Positions 26,901-34,256 of a stretch of DNA of 64,000 nucleotides are shown here, one piece after another. The stretch is from positions 3,474,001 through 3,538,000 of the forward strand of contig NZ_CP109137.1 in the NCBI RefSeq assembly GCF_035918095.1, in the 5' to 3' direction. The position numbers were made by a program, and so were the translations under genes. Every line of letters begins with the position of its first letter. Within the stretch, counting starts at the first letter, position 1. A model generated the notes under the pieces. It worked only from the letters and a program-made list of their open reading frames with translations. It had not been told where the DNA came from and searched no databases. The DNA comes from Streptomyces sp. NBC_01750. GTDB lineage: Bacteria > Actinomycetota > Actinomycetes > Streptomycetales > Streptomycetaceae.

Positions 26901-27341
26901 GTCGTACGGGCCCTGGAGGCCGTGGCCCGGGACGGCGAGCGGCTCGGCGTACATCTGATAGCGACGTCCGCGCGCCCCGACCGTACGGCCGACACCGAGT
27001 TGACACAGGGTGCGCGGCTGCGCGTCGTGCTGGACGCACCGCCCGCCGCGCCGGGGCCGGAGGACCCAGCCCCCGGGCGAGGCAGGCTCGGGCATCCGGA
27101 CGGCCGCGTGACCCCGTTCCAGAGCGGCCGGGTGACCGGACGCATTCCGCGTACGGCGACTTCGCGCCCCACCGTGGTGCCGGTCGAGTGGGAACGGATG
27201 GGTGATCCGCCGACCCGTCGACCCGTTCGCGAACTGGGCAATGGCCCCACGGACTTGGCGCTTCTGGCCAGTGCCCTGGAGCGAGCTGCACGATCGGTGG
27301 ACGCGACTCCGATTCCGCCGCTGACTCCGGCCCGCCCCTGA
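23964..27341 (+). CDS. FHA-domain FtsK/SpoIIIE-like ATPase
   Basis: This 1125-residue protein starts MQIRLTVLAPRSGRSATSG. A tandem His/Gly/Ala stretch (HASVGHTSAGHAAVGHA) is followed by an FHA domain (about 130-190: IRIGRSAEADVPL, SRLHCAVTV, DLGSTNGT) that binds phospho-Thr. A long Gly/Ser/Pro linker (about 230-440) leads to an FtsK-like region with Walker A GPAGSGRTE (about 812-820), Walker B LVVLVDDFDAL (about 953) and HLIATSARP. The fused FHA plus FtsK-like ATPase recalls EccC/EssC proteins of type VII secretion, but I see no ESX substrate genes nearby. Placement next to two kinases suggests phospho-dependent control. Role unproven. Confidence 0.8.
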   Translation: MQIRLTVLAPRSGRSATSGHASVGHTSAGHAAVGHACDVLITAPAGTALAAVANGLAAAVSGPDVSGSVVLYAGQERLDAQRRTLGEPPLVDGAVLSLQVPHEDESPGADAAAQLHVVAGPDAGGVHLLHGGRIRIGRSAEADVPLDDPDVSRLHCAVTVAEDGRVTVADLGSTNGTTLDGVALSARPVRLPAGALLRLGESTLRVTPRDRTPALPTAPDGEGHLRVTRADGAGSGPGGSGPGFDNSGSGGSGPGGAAAGAFDPGGPGPGGSAQGKAAPGGSGPADPGPGRRVPRWARQEGGVSGTGGYGPAASAPGASGTPEAPQANGQHRVPVQYDPTAPAAATSAGLGDAATLHTYGTDDPDSSAHGDTMHSRADETHEVPEPPGAHSPAATGGAPRQGAPFRGTRLPDGATRRRGIGAWARRLAGGREEPVAEFPPQQGPPSAAAPAVERWPDPAAVLLTALGPGPRLWERGQGHPESLVLRLGTTERAELPSVPVTVGLREAGSLGLAGPRARLAGLARSAVAQLAALHSPADLEIVLLSTDRSRSLDARKGEWAWLGWLPHLRPAHGQDCRLLLAYDRDQATARSAELTRRLDDGPLGPGWPSADRKAVAEAAARYEGARTVVIVDGDPGSAALREATARLAGAGSAAGIHLICLAETPAASPLSPVAATYESACAASLAFRECGAVALLSGDVATALRLMRTAGGQPVGHGTVGAVDAVSAPWAERFGRAVAPLRAEGTGTHLGRVVALPRSARLLDELGLARATPASLMARWASAGDGTAVLGAGPRGPLTVDLTEEGPHLLIEGPAGSGRTELLRSVAASLAAAGRPDLLGLLLVDGAGGERGEGLTACTELPHVTDHLVASDPVRMRAFAQALGAELKRRSELLGSVGFTESHTQGQVAGRMVSQRPPSAAEQRGDLDSPASGTLRLRPGARTKAEGPPPLPRLVVLVDDFDALVAPALGSPGRPAAGSVVRALEAVARDGERLGVHLIATSARPDRTADTELTQGARLRVVLDAPPAAPGPEDPAPGRGRLGHPDGRVTPFQSGRVTGRIPRTATSRPTVVPVEWERMGDPPTRRPVRELGNGPTDLALLASALERAARSVDATPIPPLTPARP

Positions 27342-27486
27342 CCGGCGGCAGTCCCGTCATTTGACCTGACATCACGTCACAAGGCCATCACAAAAGGCTG
27401 GTTGACACCTGGTGCGGTATTGCGGCCCTCCAGTACCGGGCGTACACCTGTCGGCACGGGACAGGCACGGGAGAGACGGGGCAGTG
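27342..27486 (+). promoter_or_regulatory. promoter region of sugar ABC operon
   Basis: A TTGACA hexamer lies at 27402-27407, but no good -10 is at the normal distance. TGACATCACGTCAC just upstream (27367-27380) looks like an imperfect operator. Both are weak. Confidence 0.3.
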
Positions 27487-28848
27487 ATGCGCACAACTCT
27501 TCGCACGGGCAGGACCGCGGTGGTGTTCGCCGCCATCGGCGCTCTCGCACTCGCCGGCTGCGGCGACAACAAGGACGACGACAAGGCGAAACCGGGCGAG
27601 AGCAAGGGCAAGGAGACCGCGGCCACCGTCCAACTGCCCAAACTGAACGGCGAGAAGCTCGAGGTCGTGGCCGTCTGGACCGGCCCCGAGCAGGAGAACT
27701 TCACCAAGGTCCTCAAGGAGTTCGAGAAGCGCACCGGGGCTTCCGTCACCTTCGTCCCCACCCAGGACGCGATGCTCAACTATCTCGGTACGAAGATCGC
27801 CGGCGGTCAGCCCCCGGATGTGGCACTCCTCCAGCAGGTCGGCGCACTCCAGCAGGCCGTGCAGCGCAAGTGGGTCAAGCCGCTGGGTGCCGAGGCCAAG
27901 GCGGAGCTGGCGAAGAACTTCACCAAGGGCTGGCAGGATCTCGGCGCGGTCGGCGGCACGCAGTACGGCGTCTACTTCAAGGCCGCCAGCAAGTCCCTGG
28001 TCTGGTACAACGCCAAGGCATTCGAGAACGCGGGCGCCAGCGAGCCGAAGACCTGGAAGGAATTCCTGTCGACGGCCGAAACGATCTCCGCCTCCGGCGT
28101 CACCCCGGTCTCGGTCGGCGGCGCGGACGGCTGGACGCTCACCGACTGGTTCGAGAACATCTATCTCTCCCAGGCGGGGCCCGAGAAGTACGACCAGCTG
28201 GCCAAGCACCAGATCAAGTGGACCGACCCGTCCGTGAAGACCGCGCTGACCACGCTCGGCGAGCTCTTCGGCAAGCCCAACCTGATCGCGGGCGGCGCCG
28301 ACGGCGCGCTGCAGACGGAATTCCCGGCATCGGTCACCCAGACCTTCACCGGTGGTGAACAGCCCAAGGGCGCGATGGTTTTCGAGGGCGACTTCGTCTC
28401 GGTCAATATCGCGCAGACCGACGCCAAGATCGGTACGGACGCGAAGGTGTTCCCGTTCCCTGCGGTGGGCGCCGAGCCTCCGGTGGTGACCGGCGGCGAC
28501 GCGGCCGTGGCGCTGAAGGACTCGAAGGGCGCGCAGGCGCTGCTGACCTTCCTGGCCTCCCCTGACGCCGCGAAGATCTGGGCCGAGTCGGGCGGGTTCA
28601 TCTCACCGAACAAGTCGCTCGACATCTCCGCGTATCCCAATGCGGTGCAGCGCGATATCGCCAAGGCGCTGATCGCGGCGGGCGACACATTCCGCTTCGA
28701 CATGTCGGACCAGATGCCGCAGTCGTTCGGCGGTACGCCCGGCAAGGGCGAGTGGAAGGCTCTCCAGGACTTCCTGAAGAACCCGAAGAACGTCGCCGGG
28801 ACCCAGCAGAAGCTGGAGTCGGACGCGGCCAAGGCGTACAAGAGCTGA
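27487..28848 (+). CDS. carbohydrate ABC transporter, solute-binding lipoprotein
   Basis: This is the extracellular binding protein of a CUT1-type sugar importer. The 453-residue product starts MRTTLRTGRTAVVFAAIG and has a lipobox LALAGCG, so the mature protein begins at the Cys and is lipid-anchored. The body shows family 1 features: ENFTKVLKEFEKRTGASVTF, IAGGQPPDVALL, a GAMVFEGDFV segment and GGDAAVALKDSKGAQALLTF. It is followed by two permeases at four bases and by overlap, forming an operon. The substrate cannot be read from sequence; the presence of a complete binding protein and two permeases but no ATPase suggests use of the shared MsiK-type ATPase. Confidence 0.92.
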   Translation: MRTTLRTGRTAVVFAAIGALALAGCGDNKDDDKAKPGESKGKETAATVQLPKLNGEKLEVVAVWTGPEQENFTKVLKEFEKRTGASVTFVPTQDAMLNYLGTKIAGGQPPDVALLQQVGALQQAVQRKWVKPLGAEAKAELAKNFTKGWQDLGAVGGTQYGVYFKAASKSLVWYNAKAFENAGASEPKTWKEFLSTAETISASGVTPVSVGGADGWTLTDWFENIYLSQAGPEKYDQLAKHQIKWTDPSVKTALTTLGELFGKPNLIAGGADGALQTEFPASVTQTFTGGEQPKGAMVFEGDFVSVNIAQTDAKIGTDAKVFPFPAVGAEPPVVTGGDAAVALKDSKGAQALLTFLASPDAAKIWAESGGFISPNKSLDISAYPNAVQRDIAKALIAAGDTFRFDMSDQMPQSFGGTPGKGEWKALQDFLKNPKNVAGTQQKLESDAAKAYKS

Positions 28849-28852
28849 ACCG

Positions 28853-30202
28853 GTGACCACTGCGGCGACAGCGGGGGGCCCGGCACGTCCGGCGCCCCCC
28901 GTCGACAAGCGCAAGAGCGTGACAGGCACACGCAAGATCATCGCGGTCGGCTTTCTGCTGCCCGCGCTGGTGCTGCTGGGCGCGCTCGTGGTCTACCCGA
29001 TCGGGTACTCGGTCTACCGGTCCTTCTTCGACCAGTCCGGCAGCGGATTCGCCGGGATCGACAACTACAAGGAGATATTCACCGAGGACACCATCCTCAC
29101 CGCGGTCAAGAACAATGTGCTCTGGGTGGTGGTCGCGCCGACCGTCTCGACCGCGCTCGGACTGATCTTCGCCGTGCTCACCGAACGGGTCCGCTGGGGC
29201 ACGGCCTTCAAGCTGATCGTCTTTATGCCGATGGCGATCTCGATGCTCGCCGCGGGCATCATCTTCCGGCTGGTGTACGAGCAGGACCCGGACCGCGGTG
29301 TCGCCAACGCCGTCTGGGTGGGCGTTCATGACACCTTCGCCGAGTCGGCCGGATTCCCCAAGGCGCATCCGCTGGCCGTCCATCCGCTCACGGCAGGTCC
29401 GGGCGGGTCCTTCGTCACCAAGGAGCCGGCCACCGCGGGCAAACAGGTCCAGCTCCCGCTGATCGGTGTCGCGCCCGACAAGATGCCGTCCGACGCCGAA
29501 CCCGCGAAGGCGGCGCGGCCGGACGACGGAAAGATCACCGGCACCGCCTGGCTGGACTTCACCAAGGGCGGCGGCGGCAGGCCCAACACCATCGACGCCA
29601 AGGAGCTCGGCCTCAAAGGCATCAAGGTGGAGGCGGTCAAGGACGGCGAGGTCGTCGCATCGGCAAGGGCCGGAGCGGACGGTACGTTCAGCCTGCCCGC
29701 GTCCGCCGAGGGCGCCCGGCTCCGGCTGCCCGCCGACAATTTCAGGGAACCGTACAACGGCGTCAACTGGCTCGGCCCCTCGCTCGTCACCCCGGCGATC
29801 ATCGGCAGTTACGTGTGGATGTGGGCGGGCTTCGCGATGGTGCTGATCGCGGCGGGGCTGGCGAGCGTGCCGCGTGAACTCCTCGAAGCGGCGCGGGTGG
29901 ACGGCGCGAACGAGTGGCAGGTCTTCCGCAGGATCACGGTGCCGCTGCTGGCGCCGGTCCTCGCGGTCGTCCTGGTCACCCTGATGATCAATGTGCTGAA
30001 GATCTTCGACCTGGTCTTCATCATCGCGCCGGGCTCGGCCCAGGACGACGCGAACGTCCTCGCACTCCAGCTGTACCGCTCGTCGTTCGGCACGGATTCG
30101 AACCTGGGGCTGGGCAGTGCCATCTCCGTACTCCTGCTGCTGCTGGTGATCCCGGTGATGCTGTTCAACATCCGCAGGATGCGAAGGGAGACCCGCCGAT
30201 GA
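28853..30202 (+). CDS. carbohydrate ABC permease with inserted extracytoplasmic domain
   Basis: This is a MalF-type inner-membrane permease. The 449-residue product starts from GTG four bases after the binding protein stop. Membrane helices run from about residue 27. The EAA loop, which contacts the ATPase, is ELLEAARVDGANEWQVFRRITVPLL. CUT1 permeases are usually near 300 residues. The surplus is an insert at about 150-300 between VYEQDPDRGVANAV and NGVNWLG, in an extracytoplasmic loop. It contains a beta-sandwich-like segment (GKITGTAWLDF, LKGIKVEAVKDGEVVASARA, ADGTFSLPA) like Cna-B/SdrD-type or carboxypeptidase-regulatory folds. The insert might contact the binding protein or wall polymers; that is inference. 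Confidence 0.9.
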   Translation: MTTAATAGGPARPAPPVDKRKSVTGTRKIIAVGFLLPALVLLGALVVYPIGYSVYRSFFDQSGSGFAGIDNYKEIFTEDTILTAVKNNVLWVVVAPTVSTALGLIFAVLTERVRWGTAFKLIVFMPMAISMLAAGIIFRLVYEQDPDRGVANAVWVGVHDTFAESAGFPKAHPLAVHPLTAGPGGSFVTKEPATAGKQVQLPLIGVAPDKMPSDAEPAKAARPDDGKITGTAWLDFTKGGGGRPNTIDAKELGLKGIKVEAVKDGEVVASARAGADGTFSLPASAEGARLRLPADNFREPYNGVNWLGPSLVTPAIIGSYVWMWAGFAMVLIAAGLASVPRELLEAARVDGANEWQVFRRITVPLLAPVLAVVLVTLMINVLKIFDLVFIIAPGSAQDDANVLALQLYRSSFGTDSNLGLGSAISVLLLLLVIPVMLFNIRRMRRETRR

Positions 30203-31080
30203 CCACGTCCGACGGTGTGGTGAAGGCGAAGCAGTCGCTCCCGGCGCGCATCGCGGCCGGTGCCGGCGGTGGCGTGATGCGGGTGTTTCTCATCCTGGTT
30301 GGCCTGTTCTGGCTGATGCCGACGTTCGGGCTGCTGCTGTCGTCGCTGCGCGACGCGACGGACATCAGTGAGAGCGGCTGGTGGAAGGTGTTCTCGGCCC
30401 CGGCTCAGCTGACCACCGAGAACTACTCGCGGCTCCTCGACAACGAGGCGATCACCGATTCGCTGCTGTCCACGGTGATGATCACTGTCCCGGCCACGGT
30501 TCTGGTCGTGGCGATCGGATCGCTCGCCGGGTACGCATTCGCCTGGATGGAGTTTCCCGGCCGTGACTGGTGGTTCATGGTGGTCGTCGGCCTCCTCGTC
30601 GTGCCCGTCCAGGTCGCGCTGGTGCCGGTCTCCAAACTGTTCGGCCGGATCGGCATCTTCGAGACGACGATCGGCGTGATCATCTTCCATGTCGCGTTCG
30701 GTCTGCCGTTCGCGATCTTCCTGCTGCGGAACTTCTTCGCGGAGATTCCGAGAGAACTGCTGGAGGCGGCGCGGCTCGACGGGGCGGGCGAGATACGGCT
30801 GTTCACGCGCGTCGTAATGCCACTGGGCGGCCCGGCGATCGCCTCGCTGGGCATCTTCCAGTTCCTGTGGGTGTGGAACGACATGCTGGTGGCGCTGATC
30901 TTCGCGGACTCCGAGAGCGCGCCGATCACGGTGGCACTCCAGCGCCAGGTGAGGCAGTTCGGCAACAACATCGACGTCCTGGCACCCGGCGCCTTCGTCT
31001 CGATGATCATCCCGTTGGCGGTGTTCTTCGCGTTCCAGCGGCAGTTCGTGACGGGAGTCATGGCGGGAGCGGTCAAGTGA
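30199..31080 (+). CDS. carbohydrate ABC permease (MalG-type)
   Basis: This is the second permease of the importer, with 293 residues. The ATG overlaps the previous stop (ATGA), so the two are translationally coupled. About six membrane helices are seen (VMRVFLILVGLFWLMP onward). The EAA loop is ELLEAARLDGAGEIRLFTRVVMPLG, and the C-terminal FVTGVMAGAVK ending is typical of MalG relatives. No ATPase or glycosidase gene follows; instead there is a 639-base gap with repeats. Confidence 0.94.
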   Translation: MTTSDGVVKAKQSLPARIAAGAGGGVMRVFLILVGLFWLMPTFGLLLSSLRDATDISESGWWKVFSAPAQLTTENYSRLLDNEAITDSLLSTVMITVPATVLVVAIGSLAGYAFAWMEFPGRDWWFMVVVGLLVVPVQVALVPVSKLFGRIGIFETTIGVIIFHVAFGLPFAIFLLRNFFAEIPRELLEAARLDGAGEIRLFTRVVMPLGGPAIASLGIFQFLWVWNDMLVALIFADSESAPITVALQRQVRQFGNNIDVLAPGAFVSMIIPLAVFFAFQRQFVTGVMAGAVK

Positions 31081-31719
31081 GCGTGTGCACGTGAGGAGGT
31101 GAGTAGGTGAGCTTGCCGGGGAGAAATGCGGCGGGGCGCTCCCCGCCGTCGCGCGACAGTGCGGCTCGCGCGACAGTGCGACCGGTCCCCGCCGTGAAGC
31201 GGCCCCGGCGGCAAAGGCGATGCCCCGCCTCGCCGAGTCCGAGGGCCCCCCGGATACCCGATGCCCGGATGCCCGCCGCAAACCAGCCACCCGTCCCGTG
31301 GCGGTGCCACCTCGCGGATGCCGGTCGCGCCCGGTCCGCCCGTGAAGCGGTCACCGGGGGGACATGACGGTGCGCCACTTCACCGCGTACGCGGCCGCAC
31401 GCCCGGGCCGCGCCGCGGAGCAGGCGTCAGGCCGCCCGACGCGGCGCGGAGTTGCCGCCCGCCGGTGGTGTGGGCGGCGCCCCACCTCGCCAAGTCCGAG
31501 GCCCGCCCGGGGTCCGCTGCGAAGCAAGCGCCGGGGCCGTCGGCCCCGGCGCGGAGCTGCCGCCCTGGGCCCCCGCGCCTACCCCCAGGGCCCCGGGGGG
31601 CCTGCCCCCGGTTCGGGAAGGGGCCGGGGGAAAGGGCCGGGGAGCGGCCGGGGGAAAGGGCCGGGGAGCGGCCGGGGGAAAGGGCCGGGGAGCGGCCGGG
31701 AAGGCGGAGCAACCACCCG
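31081..31719. other. 639-bp gene-free, repeat-bearing gap
   Basis: This gap lies between the ABC operon and the convergent TetR gene. Open frames here are G/P/R-rich artefacts with no start signal or family features. It contains doublets such as GCGCGACAGTGCG (about 31152-31180) and three tandem 24-bp units at 31626-31697. In related loci I would expect a glycoside hydrolase after the permeases, but none is here. Confidence 0.55.
31626..31697. repeat. three perfect 24-bp tandem repeats
   Basis: The unit has the composition GGGGG-AAA-GGG-CC-GGGG-AGC-GG-CC. Three identical head-to-tail copies occur, with a partial unit before 31626. They end 22 bases downstream of the TetR stop. Perfect identity implies recent expansion. 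Confidence 0.9.
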
Positions 31720-32325
31720 TCACGAGCGGAGCGCCGCCACCGCCCCCCGTGCCAGCTCGTCCAGGTACCCCTTCGGCAGACCCGTCCGTACCACCACCAG
31801 CCGCCAGTACAGCGGCCCCACTATCAGGTCCAGCGCCTTGTCCGGGTCCGTCGATTCGGGGAGTTCGCCGCGTGCCACCGCGTCCCGTACCACCAGCGCC
31901 GCCACACCCTGCTGGCTGTCCAGCAGCGCCGCCTTGATCGCGTCCGAGATTTCCGGGTGGCGGGCCGCCTCCACCAGCAGGTCCGGGATGACCTGCGAGG
32001 CAACCGGGTGGCGCAGGGCGTGCGACGCCACCTCGAGCAGCGCCCGTACATCGCCGTACAGCGAACCCGTCGCCGGCGCCGGCAGCCCCTGCGCCGCGAA
32101 CGCCGAGACCAGGTCCAGCACCAGTGACAGCTTCGACTTCCAGCGCCGGTAGACCGCCGTCTTGCCGACGCCCGCCCGCCGCGCGATCCCCTCGATCGAC
32201 ATCCGCGCGAAGCCGACCGCGGCCAGCTCCTCGAAGACGGCGGCGCGGATGGCGTGAGTCACGTCCTCCCGGAGCACTGCGGCTCCCGCCGGCGCGCGAC
32301 GTGGTGTTCCCGGATCCGTGGTCAT
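31720..32325 (-). CDS. TetR-family transcriptional regulator
   Basis: This is a predicted repressor of 201 residues (from MTTDPGTPRR at 32325; an upstream in-frame ATG at 32337 is possible). The N-terminal helix-turn-helix (about 20-65) reads IRAAVFEELAAVGFARMSIEGIARRAGVGKTAVYRRWKSK, seen as VGKTAVYRRW for the recognition helix. The C-terminal ligand domain resembles TetR_C members with LEVASHALRHP and GPLYWRLVV. It is divergent from the ABC-2 exporter operon, so it may repress that operon and itself. The ligand is unknown. Confidence 0.9.
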   Translation of the reverse strand: MTTDPGTPRRAPAGAAVLREDVTHAIRAAVFEELAAVGFARMSIEGIARRAGVGKTAVYRRWKSKLSLVLDLVSAFAAQGLPAPATGSLYGDVRALLEVASHALRHPVASQVIPDLLVEAARHPEISDAIKAALLDSQQGVAALVVRDAVARGELPESTDPDKALDLIVGPLYWRLVVVRTGLPKGYLDELARGAVAALRS

Positions 32326-32506
32326 ACACGGGAGCATAGCGGGACGACGAGACGGTTGCGTTGCGACGTACTCCGTCCTACTCTCGCCGTAGCGACGAAA
32401 CGGGTCCGTCCCATCGCGGAACGCACCTCATCGCCGGCGCCGCCGGCACCCGTGCCCGTATCCCACACCCCTGTCCCTGCCTCCGCGCCTGTCGAAAGCG
32501 AGCACC
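32326..32506. promoter_or_regulatory. divergent promoter region, TetR / ABC-2 exporter
   Basis: This is about 180 bases between divergent genes. GACGGTTGCGTTGCGACGTAC (32349-32369) and a related CGTAGCGACGAAACGGG (32389-32405) form imperfect repeats that could hold the TetR operator. No confident promoter hexamers. Confidence 0.35.
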
Positions 32507-33442
32507 GTGAGCAGCCAGACGATCGACCGGCCAGAGCCGCGTCCAGGCATGAGCGAATCCGCTCCCGACGGCCCGTCCGAACTCGCCGCGCTCGCCGCCC
32601 GCCACGGTCTGACCATCAGTGGCGCCCGCCCCACGCTGCGCTCCTACGTCAGCCAGCTCTGGTCCCGCCGCCACTTCATCGTCGCCTTCGCCACCGCCCG
32701 GCTGACCGCCCAGTACAGCCAGGCCAAGCTGGGCCAGATCTGGCAGGTCATGACCCCGCTGCTGAACGCGGCGGTCTACTACTTCATCTTCGGCATGCTG
32801 CTCGACACCAGCAAGCACGTGCCCGACTTCATCCCGTTCCTCGTCACCGGCGTGTTCATCTGGACGTTCACGGCCAACTCGATCATGGCCGGCACCCGCG
32901 CGATCTCCGGCAACATCGGCCTCGTACGCGCCCTGCACTTCCCCCGCGCGAGTCTGCCCATCGCCATCGCGCTCCAGCAGCTCCAGCAGCTGCTCTTCTC
33001 GCTCGGCGCGCTGCTTGCCATCCTGGTCTGCTTCGGGCAGCTTCCCCAGACCGGCTGGCTGCTCGCGATCCCGGCACTGACCCTGCAGGCCGTGTTCAAC
33101 ACCGGCATTTCGATGATCATGGCGCGGCTGGCCAGCAAGACCCCGGACATCGCTCAGCTGATGCCGTTCATCCTGCGCACCTGGATGTACGTCTCCGGCG
33201 TGATGTGGTCGATCGACAAGGTGCTCAGCCACGACAAGGTGCCGCACACCGTCAAGCTGGCGCTGCAGTGCAACCCGGCCGCCGTCTACATCGACCTCAT
33301 GCGCTTCGCGCTCATCGACAGCTTCACCGCCGCTCAACTCCCCCCGCACGTCTGGGCCGTGGCCCTCTTCTGGGCAGCGCTCTTCGGGGTGGGCGGATTC
33401 CTGTACTTCTGGAAGGCAGAGGAGGAGTACGGCCGTGGCTGA
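32507..33442 (+). CDS. ABC-2 type permease for cell-surface polysaccharide or teichoic acid export
   Basis: This is the membrane component of a glycopolymer exporter, TagG/Wzm-like. The 311-residue product starts from GTG at 32507. About six membrane helices follow a cytoplasmic N-terminus; the TagG-like signature is RRHFIVAFATARLTAQYSQAKLGQIWQVMTPLLNAAVYY, read here as QAKLGQIWQVMTPLLNAAVY. The ATPase gene overlaps its end by eight bases. The substrate is probably a wall glycopolymer lipid intermediate, because TagGH pairs work so; the exact polymer is unknown. Confidence 0.9.
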   Translation: MSSQTIDRPEPRPGMSESAPDGPSELAALAARHGLTISGARPTLRSYVSQLWSRRHFIVAFATARLTAQYSQAKLGQIWQVMTPLLNAAVYYFIFGMLLDTSKHVPDFIPFLVTGVFIWTFTANSIMAGTRAISGNIGLVRALHFPRASLPIAIALQQLQQLLFSLGALLAILVCFGQLPQTGWLLAIPALTLQAVFNTGISMIMARLASKTPDIAQLMPFILRTWMYVSGVMWSIDKVLSHDKVPHTVKLALQCNPAAVYIDLMRFALIDSFTAAQLPPHVWAVALFWAALFGVGGFLYFWKAEEEYGRG

Positions 33443-34208
33443 CTCCAGGGTTCCCACCGTCGTCGTCGACGGTGTCCACATCACGTACAAGGTGAACGGT
33501 GCCCGCACCGGCAAGGGCAGCGCCACATCCGCCCTCAGCCGGATCGTCTCCCGCAGGAGCACACCCGGAATTCGCGAGGTGCACGCCGTCAAGGGCGTCA
33601 GCTTCGCCGCGTACAAGGGTGAGGCGATCGGCCTGATCGGCTCCAACGGCTCGGGCAAGTCGACCCTGCTCAAGGCCATCGCCGGCCTGCAGCCGCCGTC
33701 CAAGGGCAGGGTCTTCACCCACGGCCAGCCCTCGCTGCTCGGCGTGAACGCGGCACTCATGGGAGATCTGACCGGCGAGCGCAATGTCATCCTCGGCGGA
33801 CTCGCGATGGGCATGACCCGCGAGCAGATCCGCGACCGCTACGACGACATCGTCGAATTCTCGGGGATCAACGAGAAGGGCGACTTCATCACGCTGCCGA
33901 TGCGCACGTACTCCTCCGGCATGGGCGCCCGGCTGCGTTTCTCGATCGCCGCGGCGAAGAGCCACGACGTGCTGCTGATCGACGAGGCGCTGTCCACCGG
34001 CGACGCCCGCTTCCAGCGGCGCAGCCAGGACCGCATCAACGAGCTGCGCGAGGAGGCCGGCACGGTCTTCCTGGTCAGCCACAGCATCGGCACGATTTCC
34101 GAGACGTGCGACCGCACGATCTGGCTGGAGGCCGGGACGTTGCGGATGGACGGGCCGACGAAGGACGTCGTCGCCGCGTACAACGAGTTCACCAGCCCCA
34201 AGAAATAG
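33435..34208 (+). CDS. ABC-2 exporter ATPase, TagH/Wzt-like
   Basis: This is the ATP-binding component that pairs with the preceding permease. The 257-residue product starts from GTG at 33435. Walker A GSNGSGKSTLLKAIAG (about 74-89), the signature YSSGMGARLRFSIAA (short form SSGM, typical of polysaccharide exporters rather than LSGGQ), Walker B DVLLIDEALSTGD and switch His VSHS are present. It lacks the extra C-terminal carbohydrate-binding domain of some Wzt proteins. Expression is coupled to the permease by overlap. Confidence 0.93.
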   Translation: MADSRVPTVVVDGVHITYKVNGARTGKGSATSALSRIVSRRSTPGIREVHAVKGVSFAAYKGEAIGLIGSNGSGKSTLLKAIAGLQPPSKGRVFTHGQPSLLGVNAALMGDLTGERNVILGGLAMGMTREQIRDRYDDIVEFSGINEKGDFITLPMRTYSSGMGARLRFSIAAAKSHDVLLIDEALSTGDARFQRRSQDRINELREEAGTVFLVSHSIGTISETCDRTIWLEAGTLRMDGPTKDVVAAYNEFTSPKK

Positions 34209-34256
34209 CCACTAATCACCTCAAAACAACCCTAACGCGGGCTAAAGTACGGTCCG

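Noticed and set aside
23964..27341. type VII secretion EccC assignment for the FHA/FtsK-like gene
   Set aside because: It has one clear ATPase domain and an FHA domain, but no WXG100 substrates or other ecc genes nearby, so I kept a neutral label.
27418..27423. -10 element for the TTGACA at 27402-27407
   Set aside because: Spacing is only ten bases, too short for a normal sigma-70-type promoter.
31600..31700. possible CRISPR or replication iterons (24-bp repeats)
   Set aside because: There are only three head-to-tail copies without spacers, no cas genes and no replication gene nearby.
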